From positions 62,791,908 through 62,855,907 of the forward strand of contig NW_022098076.1 of NCBI RefSeq assembly GCF_002288925.2: DNA of 64,000 nucleotides, read 5' to 3'. The DNA is from Delphinapterus leucas. Lineage: Eukaryota > Chordata > Mammalia > Artiodactyla > Monodontidae. How positions within the stretch are numbered: the stretch's first letter is position 1; every line of letters starts with the position of its first letter. Below the pieces are notes generated by a model that was not told where the DNA came from, searched no databases, and saw only the letters and a list, made by a program, of their open reading frames with translations. Below, piece after piece: positions 22,601-37,600 of this stretch. Position numbers and translations under genes: made by a program.

Positions 22601-25600
22601 GGGCTTAGTTGCTCCGCGGCATGTGGGATCTTCCCGGACCAGGACTCAAACCCATGTCTCCTGCATTGGCAGGTGGACTCTTAACCAGTGTGCCACCAGT
22701 GAAGTCCTTAGTATTGTTTCAATTTGCATTTCCCTGTTTACTAGTGAAGTTGAGCGTCTTTTTATTGTTTATTTAATATCCTTTTGTTTCCTTTCTGAAT
22801 TGCCTATTCATAGTCTTTGCCCATTTTTCTGTTTGGTAGTTAGTTTTTATTTTTAAATTATTTATGGTTCTTTATATTCTGCATATTAATTCTTTGTTTT
22901 ATGTATTATAAAATATTGTTTCTCAAACTGTGATTTTCCTCTTACCATCATTTAGAAGAAGTTAGTTATCAGCCTTATCAACACTTTTATTCATGATTGG
23001 TGTTTTTCAGGGTTTTTAAATATATATATTTATTTATTTATTTGGCTGCATTGGGTCTTAGTTGTGGCACGCAGGATCTTGCGGCACGCGGGCTCTTCGT
23101 TGTGGCACGTGGGCTTCTCTCTAGTTGTGCTGTGCAGGCTCTAGAGCATGTAGGCTCAGTGGTTGTGGCTTGTGGGCACTCTGGTTGTGACATGTGGGCT
23201 CTAGAGCACGTGGGCTCTGTCGTTGCTTGCCCTGCGACATGTGGGATCTTAGTTCCCCGACCAGTGATCGAATCTGTGTCCTCTGCATTGGAAAGTGGAT
23301 TCTATCACTGGGCCATCAGCGAAGTCCCTGGGGTTTTGGGTTTTATATTTGAAAAGTTTGCTGTACCCTACATAGATTAGGATATCCAACTTAAAATCCT
23401 AGATTGTATAGTTTTCACATCTGCTTATTTGTGTTATCTATGGTACTGTAACAAATTACCCCAAATGTGGTGGTTGAAAACAACAAACATTTATTGTCTC
23501 ACAGTTTCTATGGGTCAGGAATCCAAGAGCAGCTTAACAAGGTGGTTCTGCCCCAGGTTCTCTCACAAGACTGCAGTTAAGATGTTGGCTGGATCTGCCG
23601 TCATCTCAGGACTTGACTGGGGGAGGATCTGCTTCCACGCTCACTCATGTGGCTGTTGGCAGGCCTTATTCCTTGCCAGGTGGGCCTCTTCACAGAGCTG
23701 TCTCACCACATGATATCTGATTTCACCAGGAGAGAGCAATCCAAGCAAGAGCAAGAAAGTACCCAAGATGGAAGTCACAGTCTTTTTATAACCTAATATC
23801 AAAAATAACATCCTGTCACTTCTGCCATGTTCAGTAGAAGTAAGTTAGTAAGTCTAGCTCATGCTCAAGGGGAGGGGATTACCAAGGACATGAGTACTAA
23901 GAGGCAGAGATCATTGGGAGCCATCTTAGAGGCTGGTAATCACATTATTCTAACAGCTCAAATAGAAATAAGGAAATAAGGAATTATAAAAGGAAATAAA
24001 ATTTTAAATGATATTAATATTTACTAACAAATGTAGCATTTGCTAATTTCTACTTATAAAGTAGTAAATTTTATTATTAAAAACCATACATATGTAAATA
24101 CCAGTTGACAGTCAGTAAATGTGGTATTTGCTAATTTCCTTATCATAATGCGGTACATTTGGTAGCTATTACAATAAACTTTTAAATTTATGTGTTTGTA
24201 CATCTTAGTAAGTCTTACTGATGTTTTCTTTCCTTAAGGTTGTATAATTGGAAGTATAGATTTTGTCATTGCCACCTCCAAGTTATTTTTAATCTAGTGT
24301 CCAGAACAGATGGATACTTGAATTAAATATCAATAGTTGGTTTTGGCCCACAGGGAGTAGAGCTGTGGTAATGGAGTGTCAGTATGGGCCAAGAAGAAAA
24401 GGTTTCCAGTTAAAAAAAATCAGTGAGCAGGAAAGCAGGTCTTGTCAGCTCTACAAAGCTACTTGTCCAGCCCGGTAAGCTTTATTTTCTTTTATTTCTT
24501 TTTTATTAAGTACTTTTTTTTGGATAGCTAATATGCACATTTTTATTAAGTTTAAGCAGTGCCAAAAGCATACAGTGAAATCTGTTTCCTCTTACCCCTG
24601 CTTCCTATGTCCCACTTTAAGGCAACAACTCTTACCAGTTTCTTGAGTAACCTTGCAAAGATATTCTGTGTATATGCATATAGGTATATACTCTACTGTC
24701 ATAAATGTTGAAGATCTCAGTGAAGATTATTAATATTTTCTTTCCTTAAATTTGGGTAGTAGCATACCTTCTTTCCGGCTATGAATTCACATTGATACAT
24801 TTCCATTCTGAATGCCTATTGTAGTTATTTGCTGCACAGCTATTATGCTTCATACTAGTGTGAATGTAGAGATATATACTACTCTACATTTAAAAAAAAT
24901 TTTTATTGAAGTATAGTTGATTTACAATGTTGTGTTAATTTCTGCTGTACAGCAAAGTGATTCAGTTATACGTATAAATATTCTTCTTCATATTCTTTTC
25001 CATTATGGTTTATCACAGGATATTGATATAGTTCCCTGTGCTATACAGTAGGACCTTGTTTTACTCTATTTTTTTTCATTCTCAGTATATCTCAAAGTTG
25101 GCTCCATGTCTATATTTAAATGAACCGATTACTTCTTTTTATTGATTGATCAACTGATTTTAAAAAGTGAGATAAAATTGACATATAAATTATGTTATTT
25201 TCATGCTTCCTTCTTTTTAATAGGTATATAATATTTCATTTATAGATGAATTATCATTTACTTAATTAGTCCTCCAACAATGGACATGTAGGCTCTGGAA
25301 AATATTCTTTATTATTATATACAAAGCTTCAGCTAATAACATTGTACCTATTTGTACACTTGTGTAAGTATATTGATGGAATAAATTCCTTGAAATGAAA
25401 TTGCTAGGGCAAGTGTTGTATTCTTTTTAAATGTTGACAGGTGTTGCAGAGTTGCTTTGTAGAGTGATTTTACCAATTATATTCATACCAGCAATGTAGA
25501 AGACCAGCAGAGTACGTTTTAGGTAGAATAGGACTACTGAGTAGTCATTGCTGTGGCTGAGAATGAAAAATGTTCACCAATAAAAGATTTTTGTAATGTT

Positions 25601-28600
25601 CTTTACTAATATTCTTTTTTCACACATTGAAAGTGTTTTAAATCATAAGATAAAATTTTTAAATAACACGTAAATGTTGGATTTAGTTGAGCTTTGAAAC
25701 ATTTTATTTTAGCATTACATCTCATATCACAAACCCCAGCGTTCTCAAGAAGTTTTTAAAGCCAGTTAAGAAGACTTTTCATGTTTAATCTGATAATGAT
25801 AACTTTAGACAATATTTAAACCTGACCATTAAACAAAACTCTGCTTTTAAATATAAGCAGTGTAGACCATTAAACAAAACATTGCTTTTAAATATGAGCA
25901 ATGTAGAACTTTAGATATAACTTGGGAGAAAATCTATACGTGAAGAGATAATTTTATTCTCTATCATTCTATAAGTACTTTTTGAGTATCTGCTCTGTGC
26001 CCAGCAACAACATTGGGTGCCATGGGAAGGAGGGGAGACTAAAAGAGGTATATGATTTTACTTAATCATGGGAAACTTAAAATATTGTTGGGGTAGATCA
26101 GGAAGCAACAAACTATAAGAGAACATAATAGTATTGTATATAATGTTAAATGTGTGGATTAGCTAACTGTCTTCAGAGAAGGAATATATCCTAGCAAACT
26201 CATTAACAGGAAAGAAAATGGAACTTAACCTGGATACTGAAGTTTAGATTGAATTTGATAGGTAGAGAATTCGAAGGAAGATATGGTAGGGTACGAGAAT
26301 GATATAAAGAAAGATATAGCATGATTGTGTATTTGGTATCAGAGGAGGAAGGAACATTGAGATGATAAACTTCACAGGAAAAGCAATTTTATATTTGAAG
26401 TGATGAAAAGATGGGTAAATAAATTAGAATCATATAGAATGCCTTGAATGCTAAGAAATTTGTGCTTGATTAAAGAACAGATAGATTCTTCAACAGAGAA
26501 GTACAAATGCAAAGAATTATTGTGGCATTGATATATCTAGTGGATTTAAGAAATGGAAGACTGGAGGCCTAGAGGCTCCAGAAGGCAGGTAGTAAAGTAA
26601 TCCAGGTGTGAGGTGTTTACAGCTTCAGGGAGAATGGAGAAGAGACAGATCCAGGGAAAAAAAAGTTAATATTCATAATATTTAGACATTTTTACTAAAG
26701 TAATGATTATTAACTTGCTGAGTATTATACACTGAAAATATGGCATATCTTTCACATAATTATCTGAATGCTTTCTAGATTAATCGAATTTTCTCTAAAC
26801 TCTGCTAAACTTATGCTAAAGTAAACTTGTGGTTGATAAGTTAGTCTTGAGGTATAGTATAATGAAAACAATTCTTCTTTTTCTTATAAAAAGGATTTAC
26901 ATTAAAAAGGTACAGAAATTTCCTGAATATAGAGTTCCTACAGACCCCAAAATTGACAGGAAAATAATCCGAATGGAGCAGGAAAAAGCCTTTAACATGC
27001 TAAAGAAGAACTTGGTAGATGCTGGTGGTGTTCTTAGGTATGACATTTATATTGTTCTTTTATTTTACAAATTACTTCGCTCCATTTGGAAGAATTCTGT
27101 AATAAGAGAAATTATTATGTTTTCCAATTATTTCATTAAGAAATGGTTTTTATAAGGTAGATAGATGTCTTATTAGTTGCTCCCTAGGTATTAAAATGAT
27201 TTACCACTGTATAAGCAATTGAGTTTATCGTCCAAATGTGAATAATTTTAACCAAAGAATTCTTTATACCATGTGGAAGTTTTTTCCCCAAATGATAAAT
27301 ACATATTTAGCAACACATTTTATTATATATTTAGTACGTTTTTTCAGATACTTATTAGGAACTGAACTTGCAGTCACCTACATATATTTTTTAAACCCAT
27401 CTTTGATTACTTATGGCAGCCAGATATGAATTCTAAGCCCTATATAAAATTCCATTTTATATCTTTTATGCTTCAGGTTTTAAATAAGAAATATTTAATA
27501 TTTAAATATTTAAATATTTCTTATTTAAAGAAATAAGCTTTCTTTCTTACTTTCCTTTATGTGCTGGTCCAGGTGAAGAATTTATAAGGGGGTTAAGTGT
27601 ATGGAATACAGTTTTTATATGATCTTTAGAAAAAGTTTCAGATATATGAAAAATAAATACAGTCAATAATTAGACTCTTCAGTTTGGAGAACATTTTGTA
27701 TAATTTTTAGGTAGGCTCCGTTTCATGCAATATCAGGCAGTGCAAGCATTTTGTATAAAGATATTTATTAAAACTGTATCCTATCAGATCAGTTCATTTT
27801 CCTAGAATCTGTTTTACTGCATGGCTGTAAGAAATCTGTGTTCACCTTTTAGTTAATTCTCTTGCTCATTGGGGCAAAAGGAGCTGGAGTGCTATGGGGG
27901 CAGTATGTTGAGTTCCTGTCTGAGAAGATTCCCTCACGTAGCTCGATCTTCGTAGGCACTAAATTATATCCACTCTTTGGTTAGGAGGATTATACGTACA
28001 ACACAGAAGTTGTAATTTGGGAACAAAATGGTAGAAGAATGGGAAAATACACAATTCAAAAGATGATTTTAAAATCTCATTATTTTGAGGTAAAGTTTAC
28101 TTAATATGAAATTTTAAATACCATTTTCATGTATACCTAAATCTTGCACCCTCCTTAACTTTAAGGACATAGTAAAAGTCTATAAAGGTTTATAAAGATT
28201 TTTATTTAATTGGGTATAAAGCCAATCTTAGAAGAGTTAAGACAGAACATTTTAACTTTTATTTATATTTATTTAATTTACTTAAAAATTTTAAATTTAT
28301 TTAATATATAATCATATAATTTTTCTTAAACGATGATTCCTTCTCCTGATGAGTATTAACATAAGTAACTATGATGTTGCTTTTTTTTTTTTTTTTTTTT
28401 TTATTTTTTTTTGGCTGTGTTGGGTCTTCGTTTCTGTGCGAGGGCTTTCTCTAGTTGCTGCAAGCGGGGGCCACTCTTCATCGCGGCGCGTGGGCCTCTC
28501 ACTGTCACGGCCTCTCGTTGCGGAGCACAGGCTCCAGATGCGCAGGCTGAGTAGTTGTGGCTCACGGGCCTAGTTGCTCCACGGCATGTGGGATCTTCCC

Positions 28601-31600
28601 AGACCAGGGCTCGAACCCGTGTCCCCTGCATTGGCAGGCAGATTCTTAACCACTACACCACCAGGGAAGCCCTGATTCTTGCCTTTGTCTAGTAATATAA
28701 TTTTAAATATTTTTTCTTGTCAGGTGGTATGTACAGTTACCTACTCAGCAAGCTCATCAGTATCACGAATTAGAGACTCCCTGCCTCCCTTTATCACCTT
28801 CCCCTTTTCCTATGTCTTCTCTTGAAGAAGAGGAAACTGCAGTTAGAGATGAGAACTGTACATTACCCTCACGTCTGCATCCTCAAGTAGCACATAAAAT
28901 TCAAGAACTAGTATCACAGGGAATACAACAAGTGTATGCAGTAAGGAAACAGCTAAGGTACTGTAGAAACAAATTGTTCTTTTTCATTTCTGTTTGTTGG
29001 TTTAAATAATACACTTAATATTATAGACATTTTCCAGGATATAGGCTATCAGAGTAGATAAGGAATATAGTTTATTAATTTATTAAAATAATCTTATTTA
29101 TGAACTGATCATTTTTCTGCAGATGCTTGGCAAGCCATAAGTAATGATTCGAATTACTCATTTGAGATATTCCATATTCAGATTTGGCAAATTGGACTAT
29201 TTCTAAATGATATATACATTGAATTATGTACTAAATACCTTTACAGAAAAAAAATTTGTAGAAAAGATTTTAAAACGTGGGCCAAGATACTTGTTTTATC
29301 CTGTTTGAAATACAATTAAATTTTATTACAACAGAAGAATGTGGATAGTTTTTTTGTTTAATGAAATTTTATAGATAGTACTCTGGTCTAATTTTATTGA
29401 TACTCAGGATATAATAATAATTATTATGTGGCACTTAGTATGTATGTGCCAGCTATTGTGCTAAGCACTTATAGGTATGATCTCATTTATTCTTATGACT
29501 CATGAAGTTTGTGTATTTATCCTCATTCTGCAGATGAGGAAATGGAGACTCAGGGTGGTTAAAGATATACAGGCAGAACTGAAATCTAGGTCTGACTACA
29601 GCCTGTGCTCTCCAGCATGATTTCTGCTACTTAACTGACCTTATTCCTTCTGGTTATTGTGTAGTCTGATCTGAACAACACAATGAGTATTTCCCAGGAT
29701 TATTTCTTAATTAATACATGACTTTTCTATTTAGCAGCTTTCTTAGACATTTTATGTTTATTTCCATTGGGGCATTCTTAGAACAGAGCCAAAGTTTGGT
29801 AAGCCATCCACTATTTTACTAAACCTATATTGTAAAAACAGAGGTATAATACAGCTCTTCAATGTGGTCTACTGAATGTAATGCACAAAGAATATATATA
29901 TTGAATTTTATCATTTCTTTTATATCTTTATTTTTTATAACCATCGTATGGCAATGCTGCCTTTTATTTCTATCTTCTCATTTGTCTACTTGTAAAATTT
30001 GAGCAGACATATTTCATATATTAATTGATGACTTTTGAAAGCAATGAAACATGATGTTTATATGTATAACTTTGGTATAGGCCCAGTCTCTCTTACTTAC
30101 TAGCTAGGTGTATAACTTTGGGAAAATGATTCGATTGGCCAAAAAGTTCATTCGGATTTTTTCCTAAAAGCTTACGAAAACCCAAACGAACTTTTTGGCC
30201 AAAGCAATACTTAGCTTCTGTAGCCCTCAGTTCTCTCATCTGTAAAGTGGGAATGATAATTATACCTACCTCACAGGATTATAGTGTGGGTTAAAGGAGA
30301 TACTAGATGTGAAGTGTTCAGTGCAGTGCCTGGCATTCAAAAACATATTATATTTAAATTGAAAATAGTGATTTCGTTAAATTCATAAAAATATCAAAGC
30401 TCATTCTAAGATATATAGGTGTTTAACCAATGAAAATATTACATTTCTTTAATCTGCATGAATTCCATGACTTAATGTATGGGAAAAAAGTGGAAAAATA
30501 TAAATTACTTATAAAGCTGTAAACCATACTTAGAAGTTTATACTAAAAGAGAACTCTTTGTCATTTGAGCTGAATTAGATTGCTAGATTGTTTATGTTTT
30601 TATTCTGTTTTATATTCTCCATAGAAAATTTGTGGAAAGGGAACTGTTCAAACCTGATGAGGTACCTGAAAGACATAATTTATCCTTTTTTCCAACTGTA
30701 AATGATATAAAAAATCACATCCATGAGGTACAGAAATCCTTGAGAAATGGAGATAATGTATATAACTCAGAGATTATTCCAGCAACGGTATGATTACAAC
30801 TGTAATTCCTTGTTTTATTACAACAATCTTTCTCAGCTGATGCATGATTGCTATTAGGCCATAAAAGTAACTGTGATATAAGGAAAAACGATAGTATCTT
30901 TTTCTCAAAATGTGAACACTATGAACTCTCAGATAATGATTTGACTAAAATATTTTTTATTACTCTCACAAGAAGAAATATCAGCGAATTTCCAACCCTG
31001 ACTATAATAACAATAGTAATCTTCACTTAAAAATCAACACATATTATCTCTGTAAAAAGTGTATCTTATTCATTTAACAGATATTTATTGAGTACATACT
31101 GTGTATCTCTCCACCTCTTTTTAAAATTTCAATAGAAGCAAGTTTAAATAGAATAGTTCAGAGTTGAATACACAAAGTGATGATGTTGGTTCTATATGCC
31201 GTCTATGGATATAAAGTTTACCTCACACTGTGATACTGTAGCTTTCTCCAGAAAAGTGGCCATTTCTATGAAAATTTTGCCTAATCTGAAGAGATTAATG
31301 TAGTTACCCAGGAACTGCTAATTGTAATACAAGCAGTGATTTTGGCATTAAAATCTCAAGTAGCAGTATTCTTTTCTCTATACATTTTGACTCTCTAAAT
31401 TCAGTAACTGAATAGATTGAGACTTTTTTAAGCTAGAGCTACTATTCTTTTCTGTCCAAAACTCTTAGTTATTCACTATCCAAAATTCAGGAACTAAAAC
31501 AGATTTGGTTAGCAGTAGTCTTTGCCATCTACACTTGCTATCCAAATTCTTGCTATCTGACCTTAGGAAGCTAATTTATTTGCATAGTTAAATATACTTA

Positions 31601-34600
31601 ATACTTTGAGAATGTGAACAAATAAAGAGAGTAATTACAGAATAAAGCACATTTATACTATGACTGAATAAGATATGACAGTTGCATTGCTGTTTTAAAA
31701 TAGTTTTCAAAATAAATGCTTTGTTCTTTTTACTGAAGTAAATGTTCCCATTTCAGCTTCAATGGACTACAGATAGTGGGAATATTCTCAGAGAGACTGT
31801 GACAGTTACACTTGCAGAAGGTAGGTTATCTTGAATACTTTTAAGATATAAAATCAAACAGTGTTAAAATTGGAAGACATTTAAGATGTTATCTAATTTA
31901 TCTCGTCTAATTTATGGATAAGGAAACCATGTCCCAAAGAGGCAAGAGCAACTATGTTAGGATTTATCAAAATACTTCCAGCTATTTAAATTTCCTTCTA
32001 TATAATCAGCTTTCCTTTTTTTTTGGTATGGTTTTTTTTGTATGGTTTGTTTTTTCTCATATGTTCTTACTCCTTTGCTCTCTCAATATTCCAAGCTTAT
32101 TTCAACCCTTTTGTTCTCTCTTCTAGAAATGTCTTTGTCTAGGAATGTCTCTTTTAGAAATGTCTTTTCTCCTCTTCTGTATGGCGAACTCCTCTCATTA
32201 CTCACATAGCAATCTCTTTGGCTTTAAATGCTCTCTTAACTTCACCCCCTATGTACAGATGGATATTCACTCTTTTGTATTTATCTCTGCATTTAACATG
32301 GTATCCTTTGTTTATGCATATGTATCTTTCATTATGATTTGAGAATCATATTTTATTCAAATTAATATACCTAGTTCTTAGCATAATGGCTTCTAAAAAG
32401 TTAACACCTAAATAGATGCTTTAGAATAATAATTATATACAGTACGATTTTTTTTTATTCTTTGGCTTATTAACCTTTAAGAGTCACTTTGCCTATAAAT
32501 AACTCACAAATGCAGATGACATGATACTATACATAGAGAATCCTAAAGATGCTACCAGAAAACTACTAGAGCTAATCAATGAATTTGGTAAAGTAGCAGG
32601 ATACAAAACTAATGCACAGATATCTCTGGCATTCCTATACACTAATGATGAAAAATCTGAAAGTGAAATTAAGAAAACACTCCCATTTACCATTGCAACA
32701 AAAAGAATAAAATATCTATGAATAAACCTACCTAAGGAGACAAAAGACCTGTATGCAGAAAATTAGGAGACACTGATGAAAGAGATTAAAGATGATACAA
32801 ATAGATGGAGAGATATACCATGTTCTTGGATTGGAAGAATCAACATTGTGAAAATGACTCTACTACCCAAAGCAATCTACAGATTGAATGCAATCCCTAT
32901 CAAACAACCACTGGCATTTTTCACAGAACTAGAACAAAAAATTTCACAATTTGTATGGAAACACAAAAGACCCCAAATATTCAAAGCAACAATGAGAATG
33001 AAAAACGGAGCTGGAGGAATCAGGCTCCCTGACTTCAGACTATACTACAAAGCTACAGTAATCAAGACAGTATAGTACTGGCACAAAAACAGAAAGATAG
33101 ATCAATGGAACAGGATAGAAAGCCCAGAGATGAATCCACACACATATGGTCACCTTATCTTTGATAAAGGAGGCAGGAATGTACAGTAGAGAAAGGGCAG
33201 GCTCTTCAATAAGTGGTGCTGGGAAAATTGGACAGGTATATGTAAAAGTATGAGATTAGAACACTCCCTAACACCATAAACAAAAATAAACTCAAAATGG
33301 ATTAAAGACCTAAATGTAAGGCCAGAAACTATCAAACTCTTAGAGGAAAACATAGGCAGAACACTCTGTGTCATAAATCACAGCAAGATCCTTTTTGACC
33401 CACCTCCTACAGAAATGGAAATAAAAACAAAAATAAACAATAGGGACCTAATGAAACTTAAAAGCTTTTGCGCAGCAAAGGAAACCATAAACAGGACCAA
33501 AAGACAGCCCTCAGAATGGGAGAAAATATTTGCAAATGAAGCAACTGACAAAGGATTCATCTCCAAAATATACAAGCAGCTCATGCAGCTCAATAACCAA
33601 AGAACAAACAACCCAATCCAAAAATGGGCAGAAGACCTAAATAGACATTTCTCCAAAGAAGATATACAGATTGCCAACAAACACATGAAAGAATGCTCAA
33701 CATCATTAATCATTAGAGAAATGAAAATCAAAACTACAATGAGATATCATCTCACACCGGTCAGAATGGCCATCATCAAAAAATCTAGAAACAATAAATG
33801 CTGGAAAGTGTGTGAAGAAAAGGGAATACTCTTGCACTGCTGGTGGGAATGTGAATTGGTACAGCCACTATGGAGAACAGTATGGAGGTTCCTTAAAAAA
33901 CTACAAATAGAACTACCATAGGACCCAGCAATCCCACTACTGGGCATATACCCTGAGAAAACCATGATTCAAAAAGAGTCATGTACCAAAATGTTCATTG
34001 CAGCTCTATTTACAATAGCCAGGAGATGGAAGCAACCTAAATGTCCATCATCGCATGAATGGATAAAGAAGATGTGGTACATGTATACAATGGAATACTA
34101 CTCAGCCGTAAAAAGAAACGAATTTGAGTTATTTGTAGTGAGGTGGATGGACCTAGAGTCTGTCATACAGAGTGAAGTAAGTCAGAAAGAGAAAAACAAA
34201 TACCATATGCTAACACATATATATGGAATCTAAGGGAAAAAAGAAAAAGTCATGAAGAACCTAGGGGTAAGATGGGAATAAAGACACAGACCTACTAGAG
34301 AATGGACTTGAGGATATGGGAAGGGGGAAGGGTAAGCTGTGACAAAGTGAGAGAGTGACATGGACATATATACACTACTAAACGTAAAATAGATAGCTAG
34401 TGGGAAGCAGCCGCATAGCACAGGGAGATCAGCTCGGTGCTTTGTGACCACCTAGAGGGGTGGGATAGGGAGGGTAGGAGGGAGGGAGACGCAAGAGGGA
34501 AGAGATATGGCAACAGATGTATAGGTATAACTGATTCAATTTGTTATAAAGCAGAAAGTAACACACCATTGTAAAGCAGTTATACTCCAATAAAGGTGTT

Positions 34601-37600
34601 AAAAAAAAAGAATAGAATTTTTGGTAACTTACCTTTTAATATAAATAAGGAATTCCCTCCTCAGTTCCATTTTTTTAACATTTAATATGTAATTAATTAA
34701 AATCATAGTACCTTCACCAGTAACATAAAAAAAATAATTCACAAAGTCTTTAGAATTATTCATTTGTTCTGTGTATATTAACTCAGTGTGATAAATGCTG
34801 AGCCTAAAAAAAAAGTAAGTTTCTTGCTTCATTGAATTTAAAGTTTAGCAAGAGAAAAAGGCACTACAGTATATTCTAATGAATTACTCTTATGAATTGT
34901 GCCATGAGAGAATTGTGCCAAATTGTATGGGAATGGTGATAGTGACATGCAACTTAGTTTAAAAGTTACTTTCTCAAGTGTCCCTTCCCTATTCTCTAGA
35001 CTGAGAACTGAAGAATGAATAGGAATTTGCCAATCAAAGGAATAGCATGTTTGAAGGCTGAGCAAGAAAGTGCTTGCTGTGTCCAAGGAACTTAAGAAAG
35101 CTAGTGTAAAGTATAGACAATGCTTAGAGATAAAACTGGTTAAACAAAACAGGTTTAGGAGGCCCTTTCAGCAGTCCAAGTGAAAGGTGATAGTGGTATA
35201 GATTACAGTTGGTGACATTTATACTAGAATTAGGCAGATTTAAGAGTTATTTAAAAAATTGAATTCAAAGGCCTTGGGTATTGATTGAATAGGTGTAGGA
35301 GGTAAAAGAGTGGGAATGATCTGGGATGACTCCTGAGTTTCTTCCATGAGCAACTGACTGACAGTGGCATTTACTGAGCTCAGCAATCCTGGCATAAGAG
35401 TTGGGTATTGGTAGCAGGGGAGAGAAAAAGATCCTGTGATTAAGTTTGGAAAAGCGTGAGTACCAATCATTTCAATGAGGTGGATTGGAAGGAACCCATA
35501 TTGGCATAGCTGAAGAGTGAATGGGAGATGAGTAAAGAAGCAGAGACAGTGTGGACCACTTCAAAAAGATTGCTATGAAGTGGGTATGGGGTTGAGGGAA
35601 GGTATGTTAGGAAAGGAGAGACCTGAAGAGCTAGATGAAGATGAAGGTACTTGATAGGTTTGGTGATGGGAAGTTGAGTACATTTCTATCTGATAGCTTC
35701 TCTTTTCTCTTTAAGTGTTAAGAATGAGAAAAGATCACAGGAAGGGTGACCAAGATTTGAGGAAAATGGAGATTTAATATCATCCCTGATATAGAGTGAG
35801 AGAAACATTATAAGATTGTCATATACGTGAAGTTCCTATTGAGGCTGATGATCATGAATTGGTATTAGTAGTGACAGCGAATTTCTTCTTCAGTGACATT
35901 CAGCTTTACGTGTATAGGCCCTGGAAGCCATTTTCATCCAGAATTAGGATTTTACCAGGGCGTTATGACCAAAGGACAGAGAGGAAAGGGAGTTTAAGGT
36001 ATTTGCAAGAGAGTGACTAAAATTATAAGCCCAGGACTCTAAGCTGGATGGGGAGGAAATTTTATTAAGGAAGACAGTGATGGATCTGAAGAAAACTGAG
36101 GAATTAGTTAACTGGAGGTTCACATGAAGTTGAAGCAGAATTGTAGTAGAGTACCTGAGCAAAATCCCTGGAAGAATAGAGGTTGTGATCAGAGAATGGG
36201 ATGTTTGAATTAGAGATTTTACATGTGGAATAATAGTCCCAGGTATAATCATAGTAGCGGGTAACTGCAGCATAGTGAGGTGGGACAGTTAGAAATGAAG
36301 CAGCCAAGAAAAGTGAGAGTACTGTTAATCCTTTGAGGAAAATTCTCTTATTATCCTGATTTTACACATGAGGAAACTGAAGTTTAGAAACTGAGTTAAA
36401 TAGAATGTTGAAGGCTACAGAGAAAAGCCAGCACTTAAATCCATCCTTGTCTGACACCAGGACCATTTTTTAAAATTACTCGGTTACACGGGTGCGATAT
36501 GCAGTATGGGAGCAATAAATAGTTGTTGATGATTGGTTTTAATTGGTTTTTGATTACCTTAAAGAGATGAATATATTTGGGTTAACATATAAGAATTACA
36601 TGAGAAGGACTCAAATTCCCGAAGGACAATTACTTTAAAATTGAGATATTTAGAAAAGAAAAATTTTTACTCTTCTTCATTTATTCAAAAATGAGTTATT
36701 GAAAGAAATTTAGTACTATTATTATTGAAGACCTGCTTTATGCCAGGCATTGTCCTAGGCACTAGGGTTATCAAAGATGAGTTAAGTTTGGTGTTTGTAA
36801 CTGAGATATTCAATAGGTGTTCCACATCTGGAGAAGCTTAGGTCCAGCATTATAGCATGAAAAAAATGGACTAGATTAGAACTACAGGTATAGAATCTTT
36901 TAAGGAAAAAAATAGCTTCTTACATCCCTTCCTAGATATACTGCATTAAAATTACTGGAGGTTGAATCTAGGAATTTATTTTTTAAAGTTTGGTGATTCT
37001 GATGATCTACCAGGTTCTGGAAATAGTAGACTAGATAACTTCTTAAAGTCCGTTTCAAACCTTTGACCTTATTTCCTATTCCATTTCTGATAGTAAGGAT
37101 TGTAATAAAGTATATCCTAGAAGCCATAAAAATTACTTTGTTTTAATAGTTTATTTTTTATATAATTTAGGAAATTCACAAGGAGAAGCAATTTCCAGCA
37201 AAGTGGAAACAAATCAGACAAGGGGTTCTTTGTCTCCAGAGCCAGCGCACTTGCTCTCCTCACTTTCTTCATTTCAGCCAAAAATATTCACACAACTACA
37301 GGTAAGTATCCAGTGTAATAGCCAAATTTGGGGCCCTTATCGTTCTTCCTCAATCTTCCCTCTTTTCTTAGGGATTTAACAGAATTGTTATAGAATTATA
37401 AAGATGATCAAAGATGTTTTCATCATTAATTTTCTGACTTTTTTGTGTCTTGATTTAAGATGATAATTCAAACAATATGTTTTGGAAAAGTTTGAATTGA
37501 CTATGCATGCGATAAAATTAGTTGTACTAGTTTTCCTTTGGTTGTTGTTTCTGTCCTCACTTAATATTTGTTATTAGCTATACTCTTAGCTTTTATTCCA

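Larger units (their letters stand above)
21385..23010 (-). mobile_element. Old L1M fragments, antisense, split by two SINEs
   Basis: Blocks catcatccagcttcaacaag, gtcaatcttgtgtcatttat (21480-21540) and tctttgcccatttttctgtt (22815) are old L1 3'-region sequence in reverse. SINEs sit at 21728-21854 and 22361-22707. May comprise more than one insertion. Confidence 0.65.

Noticed and set aside
23429..23713. A 94-residue Cys/Ser-rich frame
   Set aside because: It lies within the MaLR-type LTR and shows no protein family.
28401..28631. Arg/Ala-rich frame, and similar frames at every CHR SINE
   Set aside because: GC-rich SINE sequence gives open frames in all copies; not genes.
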